Source: Amoebophrya sp. A120 (lineage: Eukaryota; Sar; Dinophyceae; Syndiniales; Amoebophryaceae). Taken from it: 48,719 nt of DNA. The stretch is taken from contig CAJINV010000002.1 in assembly GCA_905178155.1 (NCBI GenBank), forward strand, positions 12,716,568 through 12,765,286, read 5' to 3'. Position numbers and translations under genes: made by a program. Below are positions 24,201 to 35,021 of the stretch, piece by piece (positions within the stretch are counted from its first letter, which is position 1; each line of letters opens with the position of its first letter). The notes beneath the pieces are model-generated. The model saw nothing but the letters and a program-made list of their open reading frames with translations, had not been told where the DNA came from and did not search any database.

Positions 24201-25866
24201 GACCGGCGGATGCAGAACTCGAAAAACTGGAAGCCCAAGCCGTTGTTCATGCAGAAGAAGGTGCGCATACGGCCGGACCACGAGGACATCGGGGAAGACG
24301 AAAGCTCGAAGGCGAGTTCCAAGTTCGACGCAAACGCCGCCCTGGATTCCGCTTTGGGGGGCGGGGACGCAAAGTCGGCGAGCGGTAGTTCCAAACAGAA
24401 GGACGCGGAGAGCTCGGCAAAAACGCGGTCCTCGAGGCTGTCGGATGTGAGCTCGAAACTTGCGGGCACCCACACGGAAGGTTTCTTTTTTCTCGAAGTA
24501 GTAAATGCCAAGTTGTTTCTGTGTACCAGCCTATAGCTTTGGGTTAGTCTCTCTTTCTATGATGATGACGGGGCTCGTGATGAGATACTAGTAGTGCTAG
24601 TGAGAATTGCCGCACGACACAACTACAACTTCTCCGCAGTGAACGAGACGGGTTACAGTAAAGAGGCCTTGCAGAAATGGAACATTCTCGACCCGGAGGT
24701 CATCGAGCGCCTTTCCAAGCGTGTCATAACGGAGCCCAAGCACCTGGACCCTAAGTTCATCGAAAAGATGGAAAAAGACATATCACATGCAAAATCTGTC
24801 CTTTGCAAACTAAAAACACCTCGTAGACGTAGAGAAAAAGTAGAAGCAGTAGACTGTACAACTCCTGAAATTATCGAGGAACAAACCAGGGTAGAAAATC
24901 AGGAGCATCTAGTACTCCACAAAGTTGTACAGAGCGAGGGCGGTTTTTTTGATTGTGATATGGCAAGAAAAGACGCGAACTCCTCCAGAAAAGGAAGCGG
25001 CGGCAACTCATCCTGGAGTATCGGAGAAGTAAAAGCGCACCGAAGGAAGAGAAGAAAAAACAAGTTGTACTATTTCAGTCTTTGAAAAAAGCGACGTGTA
25101 ACGTTGACGGAGGTTCAATGAAGTTTGCAATGATCCCCGTGAAGTTCTTCCAAGTTTTTGCTCAAATTGAAATTAACGATGATCTGTAGAAACTTTTGAA
25201 AACAATTACAGGAGGAGCCAGAAGCCGGGGCCGCGGGTCTCGCAAAGCTCCAGCAGAAAAAGGGCAAAAAAGCCTCCTCCGCGCGCGGCAGCGGTAGCGA
25301 CGAGAGTTACGCCACTGAAAATTGCCGATACAATGTCTGCTGATTGGCATCGAGAGGGCACGCATAAAAATTTCTCTATGCGCCGTAGCTTAAACTCACA
25401 CTTGGAATAGTCGCTCGAACAGTCTTGCAAAGACAGAGCAGCGGGCAATTTTCGTGTGCATACGAATCCTTCAAAATCGAAGAGTGCGGACGATAACAGC
25501 TCGGCGACGTCGAGCTCCAAGGGGAAGAAGCAAGTCTCGATAGAAGCGTCCAACAAACCGTCGAAGCAGCTGTGGTCCGAATACAGCCGGCTTCGGGACG
25601 ACATTTACGAAAACTTTGTCAAGTACGGCAAGGGATCCAAACCGAATCTAAAGGACCTGTTCAACGACCAGTTTGGCACCTACAAGCGGCTGGTGGAGGA
25701 CCAGCAGGAATTCCCGCCCGAGGTCATGGCAGATTTGGAGGCGAAGGGACAGCCCCCCGCCGGCTCCGTGGAAGCGAAAAAGCTTGGCTTAGCTGCGGAT
25801 GCGGGCGGTGGCGCCGACTCACCTGGTAGGGTTGCCGCGTCGCCCGGCGGCGCGGCGTCCCCGTAG
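21257..25866 (+). CDS. Large charged hypothetical protein, nine exons
   Basis: No family firmly recognised. Exons 21257-21300, 21457-21788, 22026-22204, 22429-22736, 22937-23595, 23779-24480, 24640-25028, 25212-25307 and 25486-25866 sum to 3090 nt, exactly 1030 codons with the TAG stop, which supports the model. Features in order: acidic/Gln coiled coil (about residues 45-75), Ser/Pro linker, long Glu/Lys/Arg helix (about 135-185), acidic region, a folded segment starting RRIALLFDIAPQFGG that faintly resembles the first strand and helix of a VWA fold, Lys-rich linkers, and a Ser-rich acidic tail. Three junctions carry 5-bp direct repeats; five are GT-AG. Residues coded by 24780-24969 may be a retained insertion. 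Confidence 0.7.
21301..21451 (+). mobile_element. Introner element, imperfect TIRs (TSD GTTGG)
   Basis: The 151-bp unit starts TATGCAATACAAATTTCC and ends with an imperfect inverted copy (ending TATGGATA). GTTGG flanks it at 21296-21300 and 21452-21456. Excision joins the 14-codon first exon (MSEDPTQRYVLVVV) to GPVEAATIE.... Read through, it gives a TAG stop near 21384. The word CTTGTCATGC is present. Confidence 0.88.
21789..22020 (+). mobile_element. Introner element, decayed ends (TSD CGAGC)
   Basis: The 232-bp intron starts TATCCAGC and ends CTTGATA. Only TATC/GATA are still inverted matches. CGAGC flanks it at 21784-21788 and 22021-22025. Excision joins ...IIMKSE to PVVYRVYEP... in frame. 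Confidence 0.75.
24780..24969 (+). repeat. Possible in-frame insertion flanked by AAGAC
   Basis: AAGAC occurs at 24775-24779 and 24970-24974. The 190 bp between contain near-terminal inverted stretches (CATATCACA near the left end and its complement near 24958). With one repeat it equals 65 codons and has no stop. It is more AT-rich than flanking exon sequence. It could be an old introner or simply coding sequence. Confidence 0.35.
25308..25480 (+). repeat. Intron flanked by direct repeat AGAGT, internal inverted repeat
   Basis: AGAGT flanks at 25303-25307 and 25481-25485. Excision with one copy joins ...GSGSDES to ADDNSSATS.... An imperfect inverted pair (ACTGAAAATTGCC at the left, GGGCAATTTTCGTGT at the right) lies inside, but the right copy is about 20 bp from the end, unlike intact introners. 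No GT-AG at the repeat-defined ends. Confidence 0.5.
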
Positions 25867-26865
25867 TCGAACTGCACGCAGCAATGTTTCGTGTTTCCGC
25901 GCTGAAGAACCTTTTCCGGTTCTCTTTCGTTTCAGCTTTTTTTTGTAAAATTTCAAAAAATGAGGGCGCGTATTCTCGACCCTATTTTTACGTATAACTT
26001 GTTCTTACCTTTCTGCTTACTTTCACTTTTCGACTTAGTCGTAGAGAATGTTTAGTCTTGTTAGCATGCCCGTCCGGTTCTTGTCGGCCCCCGGGTCGCA
26101 CCGGTGGCAAGTCTTACTTTTCTTTGATGAATCTTACAATTGAATCAATGAATGTAGTCTGCGGAAAATATTGCTGCGCGCGCTGCTGCTACCGCACCTC
26201 TTGTCACCTTGTTTAGGAAAAATATGCGCACTGCGGCTCATTCGCAAATGTCACCAGAAATGTCGAGGAGCGAGCTGTCGTTTGACGCTTGCCAGGAGCT
26301 GAAATGACTTGACACCTGTATAATCAATTCAGAACAATCAACAAAACCAGAAATGAGCTTGTAGACCAAAAGCAACCGCAAAGGTTATTGCCGCACCGAT
26401 AAAAGAAGTCGTGAAAATGAAAGGCTGCAAGACCCTGCGAAATGCAGAGAAAGGAAGTAGTATTTGTTGTTGATACACAAAACAATTGAAGATCGCGTAT
26501 TTGACCCCGGTCTGGTAAAGAACTCAAGGAGGGGCAGGCCAGACACGACCGTGCGGAGTGTGGCTGCATTACGAGTGGGTAGGAGCGCCGCGGACGAGCG
26601 TCTGAGAAAAACAGTTTTTTTTTCGCTCTGTTTGAAGCAAATGGATGCCATAGCGGCATGAAGTCGTCCCTCCGTGATTATCTCCACTTCCGGTTCTTTC
26701 GTGGCAGTTGTTTTATCCTAGAGAAGTAACACCCAGAAGCTCCTGGGTGGAGTAGCTTGGTTGTCGCTGATGCGGTAGCCGCTATAAGACCCAGGCGGAG
26801 GAGGTGATTTGGTACCTTTGTGGAAAGCAGGACGACGGACGCCCCCGTGTTCCGGCCCCGTTACC
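25867..26865. other. Intergenic region
   Basis: No supported gene, RNA gene or repeat. Short frames around 26324-26981 on the minus strand show no motif. Confidence 0.4.
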
Positions 26866-27697
26866 ATGCTGCGAGGGACGCTTTTTCGTGGCGCGCAACA
26901 GGCCGCCGGCTCAAGCAGTGGGAGCTCACAACTGCTGAGCAGTAGGCTCCTCCTTGCGCGATTTCCTGCCATGCCGAGCAACGCATCACCGCTGCTGCAG
27001 CGAAGAGCATTTGGTGGCTCCGTGATGGTGATACCAAAGGTGAAGTCAACGGGGGTGGGCTGGACGCAGTTCGACTACCCCGCGGAGAGTCGCATCCGCT
27101 ACGACGTCGCCCCGAGAACCGTCATGTCACCCTACGCCGGCGGACCAGTGTACCAGTACCTGCGAAATGGCTGGCACCAAACGAAAAGGCGACGTACTTA
27201 GATTAGCCGTCATTCTTTGTTTTGGAACAGGATTCGCTCCTTCTTGGCTCGGGCAGTTCAGCCTTGCAGTTACATTCTTTGAAAAGCAAAAAGTGAACTT
27301 GGCAAGTGTCTACTTGTGCTAAACTTTATCAGTGAAGCACCTGTACCGTGCGGAGGCCGAGAATATGGACCCATTGCAGAGCATTTTCACGGGCGTACCA
27401 GAACAGGAATTGAACCCGCAGAAGAACACGTGGCCTACTCATCTTGATCCGCACGCGTGGTCAGGTAGGGAAATATATTTTTATTTCGTTTTATCCACGC
27501 GAGGACGTTTTTTATTTTTTTGGGTTGTTTTGCTTTTGTTCGCACGACCGCAATCGCGCAACTCTTGCATCTTGATGACAAATACGCACGCCTTCACTTC
27601 TTTCACAGGTCCCATGGACAAAATCTGGGAGGATTTTCACTACCTGTTCATCTTTCCCTTCATCTGCGGTGGCATGTTTGCCTACTTCTTGTACTAA
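26866..27697 (+). CDS. Small probable mitochondrial inner-membrane protein
   Basis: Family not recognised. Three exons (26866-27193, 27333-27464, 27609-27697) with GT-AG introns give exactly 549 nt, 182 aa. The first 50 residues are rich in Arg, Ser, Ala and Leu with no acidic residue (MLRGTLFRGAQQAAG..., then LLLARF and LLQRRAF), typical of a cleaved mitochondrial presequence. The mature part is Tyr/Pro-rich, and the C-terminus has one aromatic hydrophobic segment (YLFIFPFICGGMFAYFLY) that would span a membrane. Size, targeting and one terminal span suit an accessory subunit of a respiratory or ATP synthase complex; that role is inference. Confidence 0.7.
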
Positions 27698-28714
27698 TTT
27701 TCTACTATGCTGCTTCGGAGTGTTTTATCATGCATCAATATACTTGCTTTGTCTTCGTATAATTGGGGATCGATGAGATTGCAACAAAAAAGGTCCATGC
27801 CTGAACTCACAATTACAAAACAGCGACCGGTGGCTACGAGTGGACCCATTTGCGATGTTTTGGAAATGGCACGATCCTGACGCAACGACCTGGGCCTCGT
27901 GGCTGCCACACAAAAGCTTCTACCTGTTCTAGAAACTTCCTCATTGACGAGCTGGGCACAGATAAAGTTCGTTGGTATGCTTGTAGTTGTACCGAAAAAT
28001 TCGTATGTGCATCTACAAAAAAAAAGACACCGTCGTAGGAAGGATTGAGTTGCAGCAACGGCGCATGGGACAATCATTCTGCAATGCGGAAAAGATAAGA
28101 CGTGTGAATGGACCGCTGCGAACTCGAGGAGGTCGCTGGTCTCTGAAATATTGATTATCCTCACCAGGTGTTCGCTGCCCACAGATCCCTAGGTTGTCAA
28201 GTTGACGACTCGCAGCAGCTGTGTTTTCTCTCGGCAGCACTTGGTTCTCTGCGATTTATGAAAACCAGGATGAATCTGCGTCGGTCAAGTAGTCGGTGCG
28301 ATCTTTCGAGTGTGTGCACTAGAACTTTAGTCGGTGACCTTTCTTTGTCGTATAGTGCTCGACAATCTGGCGAAAACGCGTGAACCATCCGTACCATAAT
28401 GTGCTGTAGGAAAATTCCTGCCCTCCCGGTAGTGTGATTTTACGAAGGAGCAGAAGTAGGTGTCTCCTAAGTTATTAGCGCGTTGCGTTTTCGCATTTTT
28501 TCACGGGTAATGCAACCAAGGGATGAGCAGGAGTTTCTATACTAACATAGCACATTTCGTTGACCGCATTTTTTACTCGCATTTTACTTGAATAAAAAAA
28601 CGGGTAATAAGAAAACCTGAAAAGGCTCACTACTTTGCGCCTTTCTATTACGACTACAAGCATCGATTTTGGAATTACAGCTGTGGGTCTAAGCGACAAG
28701 CAAAAGCAGAACTC
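27698..28714. other. Intergenic region
   Basis: About 1 kb without a supported gene. Frames at 27694-28182 and 28475-28801 on the minus strand lack recognisable features. Confidence 0.4.
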
Positions 28715-30130
28715 ATGGCGGACCTCCAGCCGCTCGCCGTTGTCCTTGCAGTTGGATTTGTTACCGCTGTATTTGTCTTTATCGTGGAGCAAACTTTGCA
28801 CATCGGTGGCGTGAATGAAGTCGACGGGAAAAACATCGATGATTACTACTTTATCGCCGTGTTGCAGGGGTTCTACGTTTTCGCACTAGCAATTTGTCTG
28901 CTGGATATGTACACGCACAAGGTTTTGCTGAAGCAGGTGCCGGAGCGGTTAACGCTCGCGAACGCAGCGACGGCCGAAACTGCGAGTAGGATCGTTAACA
29001 TCGTCTACGCTTTATCACTGGTCGCTTTTCTGGTCCTCCCGCCAGGGTTTGCAGTCGCGTACGAGCTGTTTGGAGCAGCACCTGCATCAGATGCAGTTGG
29101 AAACTTTCCCAGTAGCACGACTCCACTCCACGACGAGGACAGTCTTCCAGTCGGAACGGTTCTGAGCGTGGTGCCCCCGATTTGCCTCGCCCTTCTGTTT
29201 TTCCTGGACCACGAGCGGTATTGCAGAAGACAAGGAACTACGGTGTTTCTCCCCGCCGTTGTCCTCGCGTACGATGGGAAATACGCCCCCACCGCAGCGG
29301 GAAAGCTACGGACGCCGGGAACCATTGCCTTGTTGCAATTTTACTTGATGTCGATCTACCTACACACGACCTGCAAGCGGTTTTTTCGAGGTAAAGAGAG
29401 GGGAACTAGAAAACCGTACCCGATGTTTCGTGTCGCCGCGGAGCTGATTGCCGTGTTTCTCCTGTTCCTGTCGCCACTCGCTGTAATGAGCCTGCTGCAC
29501 GAAATCCAACTTTTGACCCTGAACGGACCCTGGTACGCATTTGTGCCGATTTACGTGTCCTATGGAGGTGAAAACTGATATTGTCCTCCACCCGACAACG
29601 TCACTAGTACGCGCTATTTGTTGTGACGTCGCGATGCAGGTCTTTGAGAAGAAGTGTTACAAACATTATTGTATGCGACAGCAAATAGACATTTTCAACT
29701 CTCGTGGAGTTCGGAGGGAGAGTCACATTTTCACCTTGACACGCTCTTGCTGCTATTGACGGTTTGCCATCACGGGATTCCGATGTGGGACGAGCTTTTT
29801 GACACGGTGATTGACCAGGAACGCACGACGTCACGGAATGGCGGCCTGAGAACCGTGACACGCTCGGTTCGTATACTGGAGAACGTGTTTCATCTCGTGC
29901 TGTTGTTTTACCTCTTCTCGCACGCCTGGTGGGGGATCGCATACCGAGACTGGCTGTTGGGGCTACCGGGCGTGTCACCACTTGTGCTGCTTTTAGCCTG
30001 CTTTCATGTTGTCGCACTGTGCGTCTACGGAAAGAATTCGGAGGCGCTGATATGGCAAAGTTCCAGCGGGAGGCCGGGCAGTACCGCGCTGGGGACGGCT
30101 TTGTTGGGTGGCGACCGAACCAGGATGTGA
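28715..30130 (+). CDS. Multi-pass membrane protein of unknown family
   Basis: ATG at 28715 starts a hydrophobic protein with about six to seven spans in the first exon (examples: VVLAVGFVTAVFVFIV, FYVFALAICLL, LVAFLVLPPGFAVAY, LIAVFLLFLSPLAV). That frame stops at 29576. A second coding block from about 29713 to 30130, in the same frame, carries two or three more spans (LLLLLTVC, FHLVLLFYLF, VLLLACFHVVALCV). An intron must lie between about 29555 and 29720; the best canonical choice is a donor after ...PIY (GTGTCC) and an acceptor before GESHFHL, but this is unproven. I considered the TMEM184/OST-alpha family and saw no convincing motif. Confidence 0.6.
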
Positions 30131-30514
30131 CCGAATCGGTTCTTTCACATAGTTTGTCGCAAAGCGAAAACACAAACACTGCGCAAGAACAGAAAAATCT
30201 TGCAGCTAAAGATACGATTTGATTTCCACTCTTTTTTTTAGAGTTCTTGGAAATAATCCATTTCGAAGTCAATAAGTACAAAAGTGCTGGATACCGCGTT
30301 CTGTTGATATTTGGCGAAAGCAGTTCGATTCATTGCAATGGGTTCGATTATGTCTTTTTGTGGACATTTGCGAAAAGCACAGCTACGTGGACGAGAGAAG
30401 ATGAGGGAGGTTTTGGGCGCTTCTTTGCGCTAAAGACGTATTATATCGTTGTTGTACATGGAAGATGCAGAAGTCAAAGACTATTCCCATTCGTGCAAGC
30501 TTTGGAAAATCATC
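30131..30514. other. Short intergenic region
   Basis: No gene seen. An in-frame ATG at 30458 could extend the following dehydrogenase by 19 residues. Confidence 0.4.
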
Positions 30515-32175
30515 ATGCCGGCTACATACCTCGTTACCGGTACCAGCAGCGGTATCGGCCTGGACCTGGTAAAAACGCTCGCTGCTCGCGGAGACAAGGT
30601 GTATGCCACGGTGCGGCAGTCGCGCGGCAGCTCCATGACCGGTGAGGACCAGCTTTCGTCCGTGGCTGGGGACGTGACAGTCATTGAAAATGTGGACGTC
30701 AGCGATGACAATGTCGGTAGCGTCTTGAAAAAGGCCTTGGACGGAATCACAATCGATGTGGTCATCCACAACGCAGGCTCGGTCAATGCAACGCGCGAGT
30801 TGAAGGGCGGGGACATCTTTGCGGAGCAAAAGCTGGGAAAGATAAACTACAAGACCATGGTACGCGGGAAACGTAGACTAGAGAAAACCTGCATCGCTGT
30901 GACGTTATTGTGCAGCGGCCCCGTGCTCCATGAGAAGATATGGATGCAAATTCGGGAGGTCGGAGTTTAGCTGAGTTTGCTGCAATAGAAGGGCCCGTTT
31001 GTAAGTGATGCATTTTTCTTTTCGATAGACGCTGCGAACGTTTGATACGAACTGTGTTGGGATTTTGCGTGTGCAGGAAGCCGTCAACGACCAGATCCGC
31101 CTATCGTTCGCAGAAGATTACACGCACCCTTGCTTTTTATCCCACGCGGCTTGTATGAAAGTGTAAATTTTGTTTGCGTGCGAGGATTCATCCGGTTTAC
31201 TTATCCATTTCCGATGTCACGCTGCGATGCATGTGTGTGGGAAGGAAGGGTGGGAATTACGTGTTTTGCAAAGTGATGCTCATCGCCGGGTGGGAAGATC
31301 GTTCTTCTCTCGACAGGAATGGGCTCTATTGCGGATAACGGGTACAGTTTTCTTTGCATGCCTTGTTACAACGATGCGGCGTTGTTGATCTCGCCTAACA
31401 CTGCGGAAAAGGGGCAAGTAGGCGAACACATAGCACGTCTGTAAATGGAAAACGCGCACTTCTTTTTCAAGGTCTCTTGCTGGGAAAAAACGGAAAAAAG
31501 AAAAACTGAAACAGGTCGGGCGGTGTGTACGCCTATCGTTGCAGCAAGGCAGCTATGAACATGGTGGCAAAGGGGCTGTCTTGCGATCTGAAAGAAAAGC
31601 AGATCTGTGTATGTCCGATCGCGCCGGGAATGGTCACAACCGAGTTCGGAATGGGCTCTCAGGTATGACAATTTCCCCCTATTTTTAAAACTTACGCCGC
31701 TTTCATCTTGATACGATCATCAAACTGGTTGACACTGGCGCGAACCTCAGGATTGGAAGTCGTGGTTGAAGTTGGCTGTGATTAGTTGTCCTAGAAGCGG
31801 TTGATCATTGCGCGTTGAAAATTGACGCTTACATCACTCGCGATCCCCATCAGGCGATGTCAAGCTTTGGCGCCGCACCTGTTTCGCAAGCAACGAAGGG
31901 AATTCTGGACAGTATCAAAACTGCAGAAACATTCGTCGCGATCCGTCTTACCGTTTGAGACGATTTTCCTGCATAAACGTACTATATGCAATGTATGCAA
32001 AAACGCAGTCTCGTATGGCGTCACGGAAAGTGACGATGACGTTGCATTCGTGTTCACGACAAATAATGTTTTCGCTGCGATGAATGTCCTCGAGACCAAA
32101 ATGGGCATGGACGGAACTGGGGTGTATTGGATGATACCCACGAGCGGAGACCCACCCAAGGTGATGCCCTGGTAG
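30515..32175 (+). CDS. Short-chain dehydrogenase/reductase (SDR)
   Basis: NAD(P)-dependent oxidoreductase of the classical SDR type; substrate unknown. Exon 1 (30515-30859) has the cofactor motif TGTSSGIG near the N-terminus and HNAG. Exon 2 from 31029 continues with NCVGILRVQEA. A third block near 31280-31345 reads GKIVLLSTGMGSIADNGY, the Ser-bearing strand. The next (about 31515-31662) has the catalytic pair as YRCSK and then PGMVTTEFG. Exons 31854-31942 and 32082-32175 complete the protein, which ends KVMPW then TAG. The intron between blocks 3 and 4 is flanked by ACAG and that between exons 5 and 6 by GCGAT; neither is GT-AG when the frame is kept. The 3' end of exon 2 and start of block 3 are unresolved. 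Confidence 0.85.
31943..32076 (+). repeat. Non-GT-AG intron flanked by direct repeat GCGAT
   Basis: GCGAT lies at 31938-31942 and 32077-32081. Removing the 134 nt and one repeat joins ...AETFVA to MNVLETKMG..., restoring the conserved C-terminal part of the dehydrogenase. The ends are CCGTC...TCGCT with no TIR. It is consistent with a fully eroded introner. Confidence 0.5.
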
Positions 32176-32745
32176 AAGAATCGTACCCGCCGGGAGTGCA
32201 TGCACCAGCAGCAACCGCAGGATGATTTGAATTTAGTGGCATGAAACGCATAGGGAAAAAGACGAGGTTGTCAAATTCATTAGGACGTCAACGTCCTCGT
32301 TTTTCAACATGAACATGTTATTCGCCTCCTGCCGCAGATTTTCTCTCTCATGACTCGAGCTTGTTGGTACTGAATTCGACTCAGCGACGAACAAAGTGTA
32401 GTGATCAACAACAATACACTGCTGTCGTTTTGGGCGTAGTACAGCTCAGGAAACGAAAGATGTTCTTTCAGATACCCGTGCGCACCATTGCTTGTTTGCG
32501 GCCGTAGAAACAAGTTGGAAATCTTTGAGAGGTTGCACGTAGGCACAGACAAACAAAAATTGAGAGGAGCGAGACCTGACTCAAGCAATCTCAAAAGAAA
32601 AGCAAAAGCACGATGAAGAACAGAAAAATATGAATTTTTAGCGGTCCACTCCCAGCAGCGACTTGCCGTTGTGAAAGGATCGGAAAGATGCGGCTCTGAT
32701 GGCTGGCCAACCTTGCGTAAGGACGAACGCTCCTCGCTGCCGGCA
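32176..32745. other. Intergenic region
   Basis: No gene supported. The frame of the next gene is open from 32671 but lacks an ATG before 32746. Confidence 0.4.
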
Positions 32746-34917
32746 ATGAATTCTGAAAGCATTGCGGCAAAGAATGGCCCTGGAGGCGATGTGGAGGAGC
32801 AACCACAGGGGGAGACCGGAAACAAAGAGCGGGAGAAAGGAACACATCACCCGCATCCGCCGCCGCCCATTTCGACAAGTAGCACCACTGCAGGAGGAGC
32901 GACTGCGAAAAATCTTCTGTCTGCTAGAACAAGAGCGAGAGGGGAAAAATCCTCGTCGAAAAGAGCACCGGCGGAAAGCAACCGGGATGACACGACTGCC
33001 GACCAGAGTAAGCGCGAGGAGCTTTGTCGTGATGTGTTCCTCTTTCTCGATAAGGCGGAGCGTGGGTTCTTGCTCCGCGCCGAGTTGCGGACGATACTGC
33101 AGGCGGCGATAGAATTCGATCTGGACACTGCGGTGGAAAACTACCGCAACAAAAAAGTTGCAGCCGCCACCTCCTCGACCTCGGGTTCCGGCGTCGGAGG
33201 TGGACGGCCCGGCACTAGTAACGCGGCCAGCGTTGTCTTCAGTAACGCGAATGCAGGAAGCTCTGGTAGCTCGGGGTCGATCAAATCTTGGGACCTATCG
33301 CGGATTTACCCAGATGTTTTTCTGGAGCTCACCAGAGACGTCTCGCTTGCGAAGCTCGAAGATGTGCGTTGGTTCGCGGAGTCCGTGCACCGCGTGGAGC
33401 AGGAGCTGTTGCAAGCGTGGCAGCAGGAGTGCGCGAACTTCCAGCGCGTGCTGGAGCAGCTCTACAGCCGGAATCTGCACTGTTACCTCCTCCGCTTCCT
33501 CCCGCCGAAGGTCGCGAGGTGGCTCAAGTTTCGAATCAAGGAGCGCGAGTCCACCTCGGGCAACGCGTACTACCACAGTGCTGGTGGTGCAACGACAATT
33601 GGTCCAGCATCTGCTGGCGGAGGTTCATCTTCGCCGTCGCGGGGGCACCACGTGCGCGGCGCAGCCAGCAGGGGTGCGGCAACTGGAATAGCTACAACGG
33701 GAAAAACAACAAGTGCTCCTTCTGCGCTCGGGGTGTCGAAGCAGGAAGTCGAAACGTTGCTGGTGAACGAGACGGCGGAAGACATTAAAAAGCTCGTCGA
33801 GCAGATGGAAACGCCGTTTGCGAAGGTGCTGGAGTCGTTTGACTCCTTGAAGAAGGAGCTAAGTGATCAGACCATTGTGCCGATCTACAAGGCACTGGAG
33901 GACCGCGTTCTGCAACAGCTGGAATTTTTGGAAAATGAGGTGACCTCGCGGTTGGTCCCCGAGACCGCCCTGATGCTGCTGCAGGAGGGCGCCCTGCCCT
34001 TCCTCGCCTGTTTGATCCGGTGCCGGGCTTTCACGCAGCAGAGCGCGGTACTGCAGGCCTGTTTGAAACTCGTGCTCGCGCTGCTGGACTTGCGGATCGA
34101 CCTGAAAACGCACGTCGCCGAGGTTTTGTTCGCGGAACACAACAATCCCAAGGTGCTTGCGCAAGTCATGGGCGCCGTAGTTCTTGCAGGAGCACCAGCG
34201 CGGAACGAAGGTGAGCGTACGATGGGAGATGACGTGGTGGATTCGGACTTGCAATTGCTGCGAGCTCTGCTGTCGAGCATGAATGCTGTGTTTCTCAAGC
34301 ACGTGAAGCCTGCGCTCACGAAGTTCCTGGAAGTCGACTACCTGCACGAACAGATGCTGGTTGCGGATCCGCTTTCGCAGGCAAGTTCGCCTTTTGAAAG
34401 CAGGCATGTTGCACTCCCTGCTGCGTGCTGGGCTAATCCTGGTTGCTCCAGCGCCAGCAGCTCCTCGACCTCGTCAGGTGGGCGTCGGTACTTTTTTCGG
34501 ACGAGACGGGCGTCTACGTTCCTCGACCAGACCACGGACAGCGCAAGTTTCGGAGCTTTTAGCCGAGCCCACGGAGCTGCTGTATCTGACGAAGACGGTG
34601 AAGATGATCATCCTACCGGTGCACCAAAGCAGTTTCGCGGTTCGAACAAAAGCGACGCGGAAGAAGCTGACAATCACGGCGCATGCGAGGAGTACTTCAG
34701 CGAGGGTGGGGAAGGCCCTGATCAACAGTTTCGTGGTAGACCTGTAACCGCGACCGGGCTACATGCTCGCTCAAAAGCAGCCGCTTCTGGCTCCTGTTCT
34801 CCTTCGCTGGTCGGCAAGAGCAAGACCACGCTCGGAGCATCGCAGCACGGTGGGCTGAGCAATTTATCGAAGGGAAATAGAGTATGCAGGTCGTGCAAGG
34901 GCAAACGCGTGTTGTGA
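32746..34917 (+). CDS. Large hypothetical protein, single exon
   Basis: ATG at 32746 gives 723 aa; the frame is open upstream to 32671. The N-terminus is disordered (Pro, Ser, Arg). About residue 90 onward is helical with many charged and Leu residues (QSKREELCRDVFLFLDKAERG, abbreviated), then Ser/Gly linkers, then a long helical region (about residues 345-545) that could be an armadillo/HEAT-like solenoid. The C-terminal quarter is acidic and Ser-rich and ends with CRSCKGKR. From 34361 to 34747 another frame is also open and looks partly protein-like, so the C-terminal part may be spliced differently. The next gene starts 104 bp downstream and is similar in style, so both may be parts of one gene. 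Confidence 0.6.
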   Translation: MNSESIAAKNGPGGDVEEQPQGETGNKEREKGTHHPHPPPPISTSSTTAGGATAKNLLSARTRARGEKSSSKRAPAESNRDDTTADQSKREELCRDVFLFLDKAERGFLLRAELRTILQAAIEFDLDTAVENYRNKKVAAATSSTSGSGVGGGRPGTSNAASVVFSNANAGSSGSSGSIKSWDLSRIYPDVFLELTRDVSLAKLEDVRWFAESVHRVEQELLQAWQQECANFQRVLEQLYSRNLHCYLLRFLPPKVARWLKFRIKERESTSGNAYYHSAGGATTIGPASAGGGSSSPSRGHHVRGAASRGAATGIATTGKTTSAPSALGVSKQEVETLLVNETAEDIKKLVEQMETPFAKVLESFDSLKKELSDQTIVPIYKALEDRVLQQLEFLENEVTSRLVPETALMLLQEGALPFLACLIRCRAFTQQSAVLQACLKLVLALLDLRIDLKTHVAEVLFAEHNNPKVLAQVMGAVVLAGAPARNEGERTMGDDVVDSDLQLLRALLSSMNAVFLKHVKPALTKFLEVDYLHEQMLVADPLSQASSPFESRHVALPAACWANPGCSSASSSSTSSGGRRYFFRTRRASTFLDQTTDSASFGAFSRAHGAAVSDEDGEDDHPTGAPKQFRGSNKSDAEEADNHGACEEYFSEGGEGPDQQFRGRPVTATGLHARSKAAASGSCSPSLVGKSKTTLGASQHGGLSNLSKGNRVCRSCKGKRVL

Positions 34918-35021
34918 TGAATTGGTCGCCTTGTTGTCTGTCATGATCAGATTTCATGAAAAACTGGCTCGTAAAACAAATGCACGGCTTGCCCACGACG
35001 TTTCCCTGTGGATAGAAATCG

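Noticed and set aside
24780-24969. A confirmed introner
   Set aside because: The inverted stretches are not terminal and the ends are not TAT...ATA, so it was listed only as a possible repeat-flanked insertion.
28715-30130. Organic solute transporter alpha/TMEM184 family
   Set aside because: The number of spans fits, but none of the family's conserved motifs could be recognised.
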